Assembly: GCA_963682055.1 (NCBI GenBank)
Contig: OY821742.1
Coordinates: 33,513,060 to 33,577,059 of the forward strand
Direction of reading: 5' to 3'
From: Primula veris
Taxonomy: Eukaryota > Streptophyta > Magnoliopsida > Ericales > Primulaceae
Length of the DNA: 64,000 bases
The notes under the pieces were generated by a model that was given only the letters and a program-made list of their open reading frames with translations, did no database searches and was not told the DNA's origin. Positions 21,476 to 31,891 of this stretch are shown one piece after another. Made by a program: the position numbers and the translations under genes. How positions within the stretch are numbered: position 1 is the first letter of the stretch; each line of letters opens with the position of its first letter.

Positions 21476-22689
21476 GGACATTGTTGGAAAAATGTAATTA
21501 TTGTGAATTTATATTGGTCTCTAATTTAGTCATTTATATTAGTTGGGGATGGTGTTCACAACACCAAATTGGAATGGAAATATATAAAGATATATATATA
21601 TGGATTTGGGTTTGGGTTTAACTAGAATTTTTATGGTTTTTGTACACTGAATTGTTGTTATTTTCTCGATTAATACCCTGAAATCTTATTTTTCTTATTT
21701 AATACAATGAATTCAAGTTTTTTTTCTCTATTTTGAACTTTTTTGTTCATTTTGATGCCTTGAATTCTCAAACATTTCTTATTTGGTATCCTAAATTCTC
21801 AATTATTTTCTTGTTTAGTACACTGAATTCAATTAATCTGATGGCACATGTCACATAATTGGACAAAATAGTTCAAAATAGAGAGTAATTGGTTTGTTGT
21901 TTGTTTGTTCGAACCATATGACAAATCTGGATCGGAGTAAAATTTTGGAAAACAAATTTGCATTATTTTTTACATTACATCCGCGTGTCTGAGAGAGGGC
22001 AAATATCACCCTGATTCGCCGTGCGATTGATCGCGACACCCGTTGTATCTTGGGAAACTTACGTCCACAAAAACCCAAAAGTCTTTGGGGGGAGAATAAG
22101 TTTTAAAGAGAGAGTTTCGTACTCGACTCGGGGTAATTGTTACCATAATTTTAGTAACCCGTGTAAGTTTGTTTATTACATTATTTATTATTCAGTTTTT
22201 GCATATAATTTGTTTGTTTATTAATTTCAGTAATTTATACCAATAATGCCTTACGTAGAAAAATTGACAACAATATTCTTAAAACTTATCTGTTATAAAT
22301 TGGTACAATTTTGAGAAAATTACGTTGGGTATTGTGACTGTTTGCAAAAATGGTTATGTGTACTGTTATTGTTTGAAATCTGCATATATACAGTTCTGAT
22401 AGGTTATTTACGGATTACTGAGTAGTTTACTAATTGGTAGGCTTTGGTTTTGGCATTATTTACTGTTAAAAATCCATTATTGAATTGGTTGTTTACTGTA
22501 ACTTTGTCTGTTAACGTTGAGTTTGAAATTACTACAAATTGTACTTGTTAGTATCCAGGGTATTGCATGTGTAAAAAGTGTTAATGTAGTTGTTTCATGT
22601 CTACTTAAGGTTTGATACAAACCATCCGTTGTTTACTGTATTTAATTTGGGTCACCAAGTTTGAGGTATTTATTTTGTGCAGTCACTCC
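21476..22689. other. Non-coding region with a degenerate short-phrase repeat
   Basis: At 21640-21840 the phrase 'TACACTGAATT...' recurs loosely every 40-60 bp (ACACTGAATTGTT, ATACAATGAATTC, TGCCTTGAATTC, ATCCTAAATTC, GTACACTGAATTC). The remainder to 22689 shows no gene or recognisable element. Confidence 0.5.
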
Positions 22690-22932
22690 GTTAAATTTAA
22701 CGGCCCCAAAACCCGTTTGCATAAAATGATATCAAATTGATATATTTTTTAAATATTTAGTTAATATTTAAGATTAGGGTAGGCACCCATAATGTTTCAT
22801 ATTTTTATTTTAGTTTTGTTATAGTTTGTTGTACAATTTGTTTTTAATTTATCAAATCTTAATTTGTTGAAAATAGAAAAAACACATTAGTTATTGAAAA
22901 ATATCATCTAACCATCCACTTTTTAATCTAAC
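22690..22932 (+). repeat. Left half of an older repeat interrupted by the SIRE insertion
   Basis: The reverse complement of 41284-41504 with moderate divergence. The match continues after the SIRE element at 33150-33180 (CTAAC followed by a TGATTAA-type stretch). The young SIRE therefore inserted into a pre-existing repeat. It may belong to an old SIRE-type spacer, because the 41.3-kb copy sits directly upstream (minus sense) of a SIRE ORF2 relic. Confidence 0.7.
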
Positions 22933-24190
22933 TGTTAGGACCAGATTTCTGGTCTAAATATTGTTTATTGTCTATTGGTTTTTACTAAATAAATCCTAAC
23001 TGTTGTTAAGAACTAAGACAGTATTGACAGGTTTCAAGCAATGTTGTAACCTCAGTTACAACCTACTAAGATAGTAGAATTAGGTTTCAAGTACCAGTTG
23101 CAACCTCAGTTACAACCTGTGTTGACAGGTTTCAAGTAAGTTGCAACCTCAGTTGCAACCACTAGTTCCAACCTGCTGTTAAGCAGAATTCTGTCTTGTT
23201 CTATAAATCTGCATAACTATTCTTTAATAATAATTATGTGTTTTAAAGTATGCAGGATATATTCTCATATAATCTTAACATGGTTAATATGCGTATATTG
23301 AGAATATCAAAGTGTTAAGGAAAGATGTTTTATAAAAGATATAAAGAGATTAGTTTATAAGGTTATGTTTCCTTTTAATATATATCTCTATTCTTATGCT
23401 TGTCCTTATCACTTGTTTCAATCTTTTGATCCTTATAATATTCAGTAAAGATATGTTTAAAGATTGATTGATATGTGGAGTTAAATGTTTCATATGTTTA
23501 TGAAAAGATATTATCTTTAAGAGATCATATCTTTATATGTTTCCTTTCAAAGGAAAAGATTAACTCCTACTTTCAAGTGTGTTACTAAACAGGTATTAAT
23601 CAAAGATGATTAGAGTCAATCCATGCTGAAGAATCTCGTGATACTTGGAGAGATTGAAGCTAATCAACCAAGTCAAAAGCAATCAAAAGATATTGAAGAT
23701 AGAAGATTGTTTTTACTTTTTTATATACTTAGTAACTTAAGCTTGTAAAAGTGTGTGTTCTAAATTATAAAGAACTTATTTTCTAGAGAGAATACACGTG
23801 AGCTTTAAAAAGAAAACAATGGTGGGATGCCATTGATTTAGAAGTGATAGTTATAGAGTAGGAGCAATATAGTGATAGGCAGAAAAACCTAGAGGGAGTC
23901 TAAGTTTTTCATTAAGACTTGAGTCATATATTGTAAGCTTTTTATAATATCATAATCTGGGTAAGTGCCCCGGAGACGTAGCCTAGTTAGGTGAACTCCG
24001 TTGTTAAATGTGCGTGTGAAGTATTTCCAAGTACATTTAATTTTAAAACAGTTCTGTCCATTAATACACTTGGTTCCAACTGCAGTTCCAACCTCACTTG
24101 GAACCTTATACACTTGGTTCCAACTGCAGTTCCAACTCCACTTGGAACCTTACTGCAAAACTGCATCTAGAACAGCGGATAGGAATTTCA
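22933..24190 (+). repeat. 5' LTR of SIRE element
   Basis: 1258 bp, TGTTAGGACC...GGAATTTCA. It carries clusters of GTTGCAAC-like palindromes at 23043-23172 and GGTTCCAAC/GTTCCAACC at 24068-24150, and a conserved GCCCCGGAGACGTAGCC stretch near the 3' end typical of SIRE LTRs. Confidence 0.97.
23202..23208 (+). promoter_or_regulatory. Candidate TATA box of the SIRE LTR
   Basis: TATAAAT within TTCTATAAATCTGC, just after the GTTGCAAC cluster, is a plausible core promoter for the element's RNA. The same sequence is in the 3' LTR at 32161-32167. The position is inferred; no transcript start is known. Confidence 0.4.
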
Positions 24191-24192
24191 AT

Positions 24193-24204
24193 TGGTATCA
24201 GAGC
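24193..24204 (+). promoter_or_regulatory. Primer-binding site (initiator tRNA-Met)
   Basis: TGGTATCAGAGC two bases after the 5' LTR is complementary to the 3' end of initiator tRNA-Met, the usual primer for minus-strand synthesis in plant Copia elements. Confidence 0.93.
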
Positions 24205-24249
24205 TTCACACTAGATCTTACTTAGTGTGGATCATGTGTTCTAGTAACA

Positions 24250-27200
24250 ATGGACTTAATGAGGGAAGGAAACGCCTTCAACAAACCTCCATTGCTTGAA
24301 GGAGGAGTAAACTATGGAGTATGGAAAATTAGAATGAGGTCTTTCATCAAACAGCAGAATGAACATGCATGGAAGACTGTTATGTATGGATGGGAGGCTC
24401 CAACTACCATGGATAATGAAGGAGAACTGATTCTCTTACCTGAAGACAGATGGTCTGCTGAAGAAGACAGAAAATCAAGTGCCAACTCAACAGCCATAAA
24501 CTTGATTTTTGCTGGTGTAACTCTTAGCGTATTCAGGTATATCTCTCATTGTGAAACAGCTAAAGAAGCATGGGATATTTTGCAAGTTACTTTTGAAGGA
24601 ACCACTAAAGTAAAAGCTTTCAAACTTCAACAGTTAACTACCCAATTTGAGAACTTAAGAATGGAGGAAGATGAAAACATTGAACAATTTAATGGTAGAA
24701 TCTGCCAGATTGCTCATCAAGCTGGAACCTTAGGTGAAAAATACAGTGATGCTAAACTTGTTAAGAAAACTCTTAGGTCACTCCCAGAAAGGTTTGAAAT
24801 TAAGGTCACAGCTATTGAAGAATCAACTGACTTAGATAATCTTAAACTTGAAGAACTCATAGGAAATCTAAGTACTCATGAACTGAAATTCTTCAAACAT
24901 AAAAGACCAGAAAAGGGAATAGCATTTCAAGCTAAGAAATCTGAATCTAATGCCTGTGATAAAATGAGTGATGAAGAACAACTAGCTTTCTTTGCAAAAA
25001 AGGTGTACAAGAAGTTTTATAAGAAAAAGGAGGATGATACTGGTTCATCTAAAAACTTTCAGAAAAAGGATAACCAGTTTAAGACAGAGTCTAGGTTCAA
25101 TAATAACTCTACAGGAAAGTGGAATTCCAAAGAAAAGGATAACAAAGAATACAAACCTAAAGAGATTCAGTGTAGAGAATGTAGAGGTTTTGGTCATATT
25201 CAGGCTGAGTGTGCAAACACTTTAAAAAGAAACAAAAATGCTTATATAACCACTCATAGTGATAGTGATTCTGAGAGTAACAGTGATGAAGAGGATGGTT
25301 CCAATTTTGTTAATTTCATGGGAATAATCACTGAAAAAGAACCTACTTATGAAAGTGACTATGAACAGGTTTCAACCCCAGTTACAACTGGCTGTGAAAC
25401 ATATAGCAGTGATGAGGAAGAGCCTTCTGATGAAAACATTACTAAGCAATACCTTGTTCTGTATGAAAAGTATAAATGTCTAAGTAAACAATCCTTGATC
25501 ATAAGCAAACTGAATGTTGATCTAAAGGATGAGGTTAAAAGTCTTACAGAGAAGCTTAAATTACAACTGGTTGAACTTACTGAAACTAAAAAGATAATAA
25601 AATTGCTGAATGTTTCTGCTTCAGATAAATTAGATGACATGCTGTCATATTCTAGAGGCTCCAAAGATATCAGTGGTCTAGGTTACTATGGTGGTAAGAG
25701 TACAGGAAAAACTACTTTTATTGAAGCTGTTGCTAAAGATAAAACTCATGATTTTGACCACAAGGTTAGAAGCTCAGTTGCAACCAGAGTTGCAACCAGG
25801 AATAAAACTCAGGTTTATGTAAAGAAGGTTGGAAGCTCAGTTACAACCAAAGTTGCAACCATGAATAAACTGAATAGCTTTAGGGATAAAAATAACTTTA
25901 GGTTGAAGTTGTGTAATTTCTGTAAAAAACCTGGTCATTCTGAAATCCAGTGTTATTTAAAAAGAAACAGAAAGTATATTTCCCAGAATACCTGGTTGGC
26001 TTCTGTCAATAAAAATTTGAAATGGGTCTGGAAAGTTAAAGAAAAAGCTACTTTAGTTGCTAACAACAAAGCTGTTATTAACTCTTTGAATGCTGTTACT
26101 TCTAATGATTGGTATTTTGACAGTGGATGCTCTAAGCATATGACAGGTACCCCAAGTCTCCTAAAAAATGTCACCATTCTTACAGGTAACACTGTTGTGT
26201 TTGGAGGTGGAGATACAGGTAAAATTATTGGTAAAGGTACCTTAAACAAACCTGGAATGCCTAATATTGAGGATGTTTTTCTTGTAGATGGTATAAAAGC
26301 TAATCTTATTAGTATCAGTCAACTCTGTGATAATGAAATGACTGTTAAATTTGACAAAGAAAGATGTCTAATTACTAATCTTAACAATGATTTAATCATG
26401 ACTGGAGTTAGATCAACCAACAGTTGCTATGTGTTTGAAAAAGCTGAAAAAGAATTGCCTCAAAGTAGGTGTAATCAAGCCATTACTAATAATGTAGATA
26501 TTTGGCATAAAAGGCTTGGGCATGTGAATTACAAAACTTTAGATAAGCTTGTTAAAAAGGAATTGATAAGAGGAATTCCTAAACTTAGTGCTAAAACTCA
26601 AAGTGTCTGTGGTGATTGTGCTATAGGCAAACAAACCAAAAGTATTCACAAAAGTACTAGTCTAGTCTACACTAAGAGAGTCTTAGAACTTCTTCACATT
26701 GACTTGATGGGTCCTATGCAAACTGCTAGTATAGGTGGTAAGAAGTACATTCTAGTTGTTGTAGATGATTTCTCTAGATACTCTTGGGTAGTGTTCTTAA
26801 AGGATAAGTCTGAAACTTTTGAACTATTCAAGACTCTGTGCTTAAAACTGCAACTTGAAAAAGGTTCCACTAGTGGTAATATTGCTAGGATTAGAAGTGA
26901 TCATGGAACTGAATTTGAAAATATCAGGTTTAAAGAATTCTGCAACTCCTTAGGAATATGTCATGAGTTCTCTGCTCCTAAGACTCCACAGCAAAATGGC
27001 ATAGTTGAAAGGAAAAATAGAACCATTCAGGAAATGGCTAGAGTAATGCTTAACACTAAGAAACTTGCCAATAGATTTTGGGCTGAAGCTGTTAATACTG
27101 CCTGTCATATAGCTAGTAGAGTGTATATTACTAAAGGTACTTCCATGACAGCTTATGAAATATGGAAAGGTAGAAAACCCAATGTAAAGTATTTTCAAGT

Positions 27201-29253
27201 TTTTGGATGTGTTTGCTACATTCTCAGAGATAGAGAGCATCTTGGTAAATTTGACTCTAAAAGTGATAAAGGGATTTTTCTTGGTTATGCTCAGAATAGT
27301 AGAGCATTTAGAGTCTTCAATCAAAGAACAAATTGTGTTATGGAATCTTATAATGTGTTATTTGATGACCTAAAAACTGTTGATGAGATTACAGGTGATG
27401 ATGAACAGGCTGAGACTACAGAAAAAGAGAAAGAAGAAACTCAACACACTGGAAGTCCCAGAGTGGTTGGAAGTCCAGTTGCAACTGAGGTTACAACTGA
27501 GGTTGGAACTGAGGTTGGAACCACAGTTGAAACCCAAAATGCTGCTGAATCTGAAGAAGAAGAAGAAAGTTCTCATGCTCAGTCAACTAGCAGGCCTCGC
27601 TATGTAAGGACTCAGAAAAATCATTCTCTTGACAATGTCATAGGAGAAGTTACTTCAGGTATGAGAACCAGAGGTAAAAGAAATAATGTTGTTCACTTTG
27701 CTTGTTATATCTCTCAGTTAGAACCTAAGAATATAAAAGAAGCTCTAGAAGATAGTGAATGGATTTTAGCTATGCAAGATGAATTGGCTCAATTTGAGAG
27801 AAATGATGTATGGACTTTAGTACCGAGACCTTCTAATAAAAATGTTATAGGGACTAAATGGATTTTTAGAAATAAAAGTGATGAGGATGGAGTGATTATC
27901 AGGAATAAAGCTAGGTTGGTAGCTCAGGGTTACACACAAATTGAGGGAATTGACTTTGATGAAACCTTTGCTCCTGTAGCTAGAATTGAGTCCATTAGAA
28001 TGCTTCTATCTCTTGCATGTCTGTATGATTTTAAACTGTTTCAACTTGACATAAAGAGTGCTTTTCTTAATGGTGTGATTAATGAAGAGGTTTATGTCTG
28101 TCAACCTAAGGGATTTGAAGATCCTAACTTTCCTGAACATGTTTATTTGCTGAAAAAGGCCTTGTATGGTCTTAAGCAAGCCCCTAGAGCTTGGTATGAT
28201 AGATTAACCAAGTTTTTGCTTGAAAAAGGTTTTAAAAGAGGGGGAGTTGATAAAACTCTGTTTACAAAGAAAACTACAAAGGATATAATTGTTGCTCAAA
28301 TATATGTTGATGACATTGTGTTTGGCTCATCTTCTAATAATAGGATAGAAGAATTCATTTCTGATATGAAAAATGAATTTGAAATGAGTGGTGGAGGTGA
28401 ATTGACTTACTTTCTAGGATTGCAAGTTAAACAGAATGAGAAAGGGATTTTTCTATGTCAAAGCAAGTATGCAGACAATCTTGTTAAGAAGTTTGGTCTA
28501 AGTGAGAGTAAAGAAAAGAGAACTCCTATGAGTACTACCCTTAAACTGTCTAAAAATGATAAAGGAAAAAGTGTTTGTCCCAGTCTTTATAGATCCATGA
28601 TTGGAAGTTTGCTGTATTTAACTGCTAGTAGACCAGACCTTTGCTTAAGTGTAGGAGTCTGTGCCAGATATCAAGCAAATCCTTTAGAACCTCATCTTCT
28701 AGCTGTCAAAAGAATTCTAAGATATGTAAAAGGAACACCTCATCTAGGCCTATGGTATTCTAAAGATACAAACCATTTTCTTAGTGGCTACTGTGATGCA
28801 GATTGGGCAGGAAACATAGATGATAGAAAGAGTACTTCTGGTGGTTGTTTTTATTTTGGAAACAATCTTGTTTCTTGGTTCAGTAAAAAGCAAAATTGCA
28901 TATCTTTATCTACTGCTGAGGCAGAATATGTTGCAGCTGGAAGTGGATGCACTCAACTAATTTGGATGAAACAAATGTTAACTGATTATAATGTTAAACA
29001 AGAGATATTAACTCTGTTTTGTGATAACAAAAGTGCTATAGATTTAGCTAAAAATCCAGTTCAACATTCCAGAACCAAACATATTGATCTAAGGCATCAT
29101 TTTATTAGAGAACTAGTTGAAGAAAAGAGCTTAATTTTAGAACATGTTTCAACTGAAAGACAATTAGCAGATATTTTCACAAAGCCCCTTGATACAAACA
29201 AGTTTGAATCATTAAGAAGTGACATAGGGGTATGTCATTATCAATCTAATTGA
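24250..29253 (+). CDS. SIRE gag-pol polyprotein (1667 aa)
   Basis: A single uninterrupted ORF beginning 46 bp after the PBS. Gag core is at about residues 10-215 (WKIRMRSFIKQQNEHAWKTV near 26). There are two CCHC knuckles, CRECRGFGHIQAEC from C308 and CNFCKKPGHSEIQC from C555, separated by an acidic and coiled-coil-like linker. Protease: WYFDSGCSKHMTG with Asp624. GAG-pre-integrase: WHKRLGHVNYKTL and CGDCAIGKQTKS. Integrase core has Asp818 (HIDLMGP), Asp884 (RSDHGTEFE) and Glu920 (QQNGIVERKN), a DD35E layout. RT has QLDIKSAFLNG and YVDDIVFGSSS with Asp1354-Asp1355. RNase H has CDADWAGNIDDRKSTSG (Asp1516) and STAEAEYVAAGSG, ending IFTKPLDTNKFE. Gag and pol share one frame with no stop or frameshift. 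It makes the particle, matures it, copies the RNA and integrates the cDNA. I see no disabling mutation. Confidence 0.97.
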   Translation: MDLMREGNAFNKPPLLEGGVNYGVWKIRMRSFIKQQNEHAWKTVMYGWEAPTTMDNEGELILLPEDRWSAEEDRKSSANSTAINLIFAGVTLSVFRYISHCETAKEAWDILQVTFEGTTKVKAFKLQQLTTQFENLRMEEDENIEQFNGRICQIAHQAGTLGEKYSDAKLVKKTLRSLPERFEIKVTAIEESTDLDNLKLEELIGNLSTHELKFFKHKRPEKGIAFQAKKSESNACDKMSDEEQLAFFAKKVYKKFYKKKEDDTGSSKNFQKKDNQFKTESRFNNNSTGKWNSKEKDNKEYKPKEIQCRECRGFGHIQAECANTLKRNKNAYITTHSDSDSESNSDEEDGSNFVNFMGIITEKEPTYESDYEQVSTPVTTGCETYSSDEEEPSDENITKQYLVLYEKYKCLSKQSLIISKLNVDLKDEVKSLTEKLKLQLVELTETKKIIKLLNVSASDKLDDMLSYSRGSKDISGLGYYGGKSTGKTTFIEAVAKDKTHDFDHKVRSSVATRVATRNKTQVYVKKVGSSVTTKVATMNKLNSFRDKNNFRLKLCNFCKKPGHSEIQCYLKRNRKYISQNTWLASVNKNLKWVWKVKEKATLVANNKAVINSLNAVTSNDWYFDSGCSKHMTGTPSLLKNVTILTGNTVVFGGGDTGKIIGKGTLNKPGMPNIEDVFLVDGIKANLISISQLCDNEMTVKFDKERCLITNLNNDLIMTGVRSTNSCYVFEKAEKELPQSRCNQAITNNVDIWHKRLGHVNYKTLDKLVKKELIRGIPKLSAKTQSVCGDCAIGKQTKSIHKSTSLVYTKRVLELLHIDLMGPMQTASIGGKKYILVVVDDFSRYSWVVFLKDKSETFELFKTLCLKLQLEKGSTSGNIARIRSDHGTEFENIRFKEFCNSLGICHEFSAPKTPQQNGIVERKNRTIQEMARVMLNTKKLANRFWAEAVNTACHIASRVYITKGTSMTAYEIWKGRKPNVKYFQVFGCVCYILRDREHLGKFDSKSDKGIFLGYAQNSRAFRVFNQRTNCVMESYNVLFDDLKTVDEITGDDEQAETTEKEKEETQHTGSPRVVGSPVATEVTTEVGTEVGTTVETQNAAESEEEEESSHAQSTSRPRYVRTQKNHSLDNVIGEVTSGMRTRGKRNNVVHFACYISQLEPKNIKEALEDSEWILAMQDELAQFERNDVWTLVPRPSNKNVIGTKWIFRNKSDEDGVIIRNKARLVAQGYTQIEGIDFDETFAPVARIESIRMLLSLACLYDFKLFQLDIKSAFLNGVINEEVYVCQPKGFEDPNFPEHVYLLKKALYGLKQAPRAWYDRLTKFLLEKGFKRGGVDKTLFTKKTTKDIIVAQIYVDDIVFGSSSNNRIEEFISDMKNEFEMSGGGELTYFLGLQVKQNEKGIFLCQSKYADNLVKKFGLSESKEKRTPMSTTLKLSKNDKGKSVCPSLYRSMIGSLLYLTASRPDLCLSVGVCARYQANPLEPHLLAVKRILRYVKGTPHLGLWYSKDTNHFLSGYCDADWAGNIDDRKSTSGGCFYFGNNLVSWFSKKQNCISLSTAEAEYVAAGSGCTQLIWMKQMLTDYNVKQEILTLFCDNKSAIDLAKNPVQHSRTKHIDLRHHFIRELVEEKSLILEHVSTERQLADIFTKPLDTNKFESLRSDIGVCHYQSN

Positions 29254-30227
29254 ATACTTTTGCTAAATATGTCTGTATTGAGTACCTTTAATAAGTTTTA
29301 TTTCTAAGGTTAAAGTCTTATTTTGAGCTATGATGTTTTTGTCTTGAAAAAGCCGCTTTTTTGGTGCCTCAAAAACAGATGTGAGGTAACTTGTCCTTAA
29401 AAAACCTCTCTGGTAATAGAGTTGCAAGCACAAAGTGCAATTTTTTATGATGGTTGCAAGTTCAGTTGCAACATCAGTTGAAACCTCACACTCTCAATAG
29501 TTGGTTGGAAGTTCAGTTGCAACATCAGTTGAAACCTCGTGTTAAAAATACTGGTTGCAAGCTCAGTTGAAACATCAGTTGAAACCTCAGTCTATTCTAT
29601 AACTGCCAAGACAAAGTCTTGTTATTTTTTGACATCACTTATACTCTTTCCTTGCTGAGGTCATCAAACTAGTTTTTGTGTAGAAATAAAAACGGATTTG
29701 CTCAATTTAAGCTCCTAAAATTTAATCTTTATTAGAGTTATTCTTTGATAAACATATTTTCGTGAGTAAATTGCTAGGTTTCTTTTGTTCTCCTAAAAGT
29801 TAGATATCTGTTTAAGTGTTCTTTATCTTGAATCAAGTCAAATTTCCTTAAAGCTTCAATTTTTGAATTTTCAAATTTTGGATGAATCTGTTTTGAAAAA
29901 GGAATGTTTATCTGTTTAATTGGCTGAATTTATCTTAATGCCAACTGTTTCTTTCGTGATCATAGTATGATTTATTTTTCAAAATTCTGTTGATAAAATA
30001 CTTCCTATTTTTAAGCCAAAATCTGTCTCTTAATTGATTTGCATGTATCTATTTCCAATTTCAAAAAGATATGGTCTTTATTGTTATTTATACAAACATC
30101 TTTTTACTATCCAAAATCAATTACTTTTTACAGAATAACTCTCTCTCTCTCACCTCTGTAAAACCCTAGGCCTGCTGTAGAAACCCACTGCAAGGTTCTA
30201 AGTAAGGTTCTAACCCCAGTTGCAACC
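29254..30227 (+). other. Spacer between SIRE pol and ORF2
   Basis: Nearly 1 kb non-coding. At 29450-29610 three units spaced about 55 bp apart each carry GTTGCAAG/GTTGGAAG followed by CAGTTGCAACATCAGTTGAA. A pyrimidine-rich CTCTCTCTCTC stretch lies at 30140-30155, and a final GTTGCAACC abuts the ORF2 ATG. A splice acceptor for a subgenomic ORF2 mRNA is plausible here but not demonstrable. Confidence 0.6.
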
Positions 30228-31514
30228 ATGTCATCAAACCCTTCTAAAAACCCCAACCTGAACATTGATGATGATTGCACTCTAAGAGATTTCATGAATA
30301 AATCTCCAACAAGTCCAGGATCAAAAGCTAAGGTAAGTGAGACTTCCTCATCTCAGAAAAAGCGCACTAAGAAAAGAGCTAGGAAAACTGTAGAGGATCA
30401 TCCAACTCCAACTGTTTTCTCTTATCAGTCTAAGTTTCATGAGACTGATCCTAGGTTTTGGAGTAGGACCACGTATAGAAGGTTTAGGTCTTTTACTGGT
30501 AGGGAGATTCACAGTGAAAGAAGACTTAATCTAGTTAGCTATCCACATATTCAAGTACATATTGAGAAACTGCTGTCAGCTGTTGGCCTAGATAGAACTA
30601 TTTCTTATCCTAATTCTTATTACCCTGCTATAATTAAAGAATTCTATGCCAATCTTAGTAATACTGTGTTTGTTAAGGGTGATCCTGCCTATGGCAGAGT
30701 GTTTTTAAGGGGTGTGACTCTGGATTTCACCCCTAAGTTGATCAATGATTATCTGTGCTGTCCTAGTCCTACTGAAGTTGATAATGTTGAACCAGACTTA
30801 GAAATACTAGCTTTAATTCTAACTGGCAAGAACAATAGGTTTGATGGTCACTCCATTAAAACCTCCTCCCTCACCTTGTGTGCATCTGTGCTGCACAAAA
30901 TAGCTAGGTTCAATTGGAATCCCACTAAGCAGCCATCCAAAGTCAATAAGGAAATGGCCATATTTCTCTATAGGATCATGTCCTCTTTGCCAATTGATTT
31001 TGGTACTCATGTTTTTAATTTGATTAAAGAATTCAGTGCTGATACCTCATCCTCAATTTTGCTCCCCTTTCCTTGTCTAATCACTGGGGTGATTATGGCT
31101 CAAGTCCTACCTATGACTGGATCCAAGCCTATTAGCACAGCCACAGAACCAATCTCAGATTGTCCCTCTGCTATTTATATCTCTGCAAAACTGCTCAAAG
31201 AAGGGCATGTCAATGACATATCTGGAGAAAAGGGCAAAGAAAAAGAAGAAGAGACATCTACTGCTCCCTCAGACAAGAAGAAAGGAGTAAAGTGGTACTT
31301 ACTCCAGAAGCTGGCTTATAATCAAGAAAGGAGAGCTGAATTGGATGCTGATGATTATCAAATCAATAAGCTGCTGGTGGATATTATTGAGAGTGAGGAT
31401 GATGGTGATAGTGATGATTGTTTCTCTATAAGCAGTGAAGAAAAAAATGAAGAGGTGGTTAGAGACCAACCTCTCAGAGAAAGAGCTCCACATTCTGATA
31501 TACCTCGTGACTGA
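30228..31514 (+). CDS. SIRE ORF2, putative plant transposon-type domain protein (428 aa)
   Basis: In the position often labelled env-like in SIRE/Maximus elements. The N-terminus is polar and basic (QKKRTKKRARKT near residue 44, a likely nuclear localisation signal). The globular middle, about 75-290, has KFHETDPRFWSRTTYRRFRS, IIKEFYANLSNTVF, GRVFLRGVTLDFTPKLINDY and FLYRIMSSLPIDFGTHVFNL, matching what I recall as the 'putative plant transposon protein' family. The C-terminus is highly acidic (ESEDDGDSDDCFSISSEE). No signal peptide, transmembrane segment or furin-type site is visible, which argues against an envelope role. The start is the first ATG after a GTTGCAACC motif. Function is unknown; it could be a nuclear or RNA/chromatin-binding accessory factor. 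Two decayed relatives occur in the window (2487-3335 and 39855-41200). Confidence 0.85.
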   Translation: MSSNPSKNPNLNIDDDCTLRDFMNKSPTSPGSKAKVSETSSSQKKRTKKRARKTVEDHPTPTVFSYQSKFHETDPRFWSRTTYRRFRSFTGREIHSERRLNLVSYPHIQVHIEKLLSAVGLDRTISYPNSYYPAIIKEFYANLSNTVFVKGDPAYGRVFLRGVTLDFTPKLINDYLCCPSPTEVDNVEPDLEILALILTGKNNRFDGHSIKTSSLTLCASVLHKIARFNWNPTKQPSKVNKEMAIFLYRIMSSLPIDFGTHVFNLIKEFSADTSSSILLPFPCLITGVIMAQVLPMTGSKPISTATEPISDCPSAIYISAKLLKEGHVNDISGEKGKEKEEETSTAPSDKKKGVKWYLLQKLAYNQERRAELDADDYQINKLLVDIIESEDDGDSDDCFSISSEEKNEEVVRDQPLRERAPHSDIPRD

Positions 31515-31878
31515 TTACAATGGTTGCTGACAAATAGGGGGAGTGAAGTTTATGTTGAAGTTTATGTTTTTTTTTATTTCAATTTCAAGACTCAATGCTG
31601 CTGGTTTTAATTACTTTTTTAATTGCTGTACTAAGACATTGTTGTGCCATGTTTTTGGCCTTTAAATTTCTGCAATTTCCATTTTGATGTCTTTTAAATT
31701 GAATTTATGAATGGATAAATTCTGTGCGTATGAAGTGCCTGCAATTCTAACATACAGGGGGAGCTTAAACAGATGACTCTTTAGTATTGTTAATATACTA
31801 TTTAAAGACTGTGCTGATATTGAATTTGCAGGTGGTTGGGATGATTTATAAACTTAATTGATTTGTCAAAACCAATGA
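31515..31878 (+). other. 3' untranslated part of the SIRE element
   Basis: Non-coding DNA between the ORF2 stop and the polypurine tract. It contains two extra purine boxes, ATAGGGGGAGTG at about 31535 and ACAGGGGGAGC at about 31755, resembling additional polypurine tracts. Confidence 0.6.
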
Positions 31879-31891
31879 CAAAGGGGGAGAT
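31879..31891 (+). promoter_or_regulatory. Polypurine tract
   Basis: AAAGGGGGAGAT directly precedes the 3' LTR and would prime plus-strand DNA synthesis. Confidence 0.92.

Noticed and set aside
23889..24113. 74-codon minus-strand ORF repeated identically at 32848-33072
   Set aside because: Identical because both lie in the SIRE LTRs; no domain and antisense to the element.
24992..25225. Overlapping short ORFs inside the gag-pol ORF (also 25359-25664 and 26950-27576 on the minus strand)
   Set aside because: Shadow frames of the long gag-pol coding sequence with no independent support.
30228..31514. Retroviral envelope gene
   Set aside because: No signal peptide, transmembrane helix or cleavage site; a basic N-terminus and acidic C-terminus indicate a soluble, probably nuclear protein.
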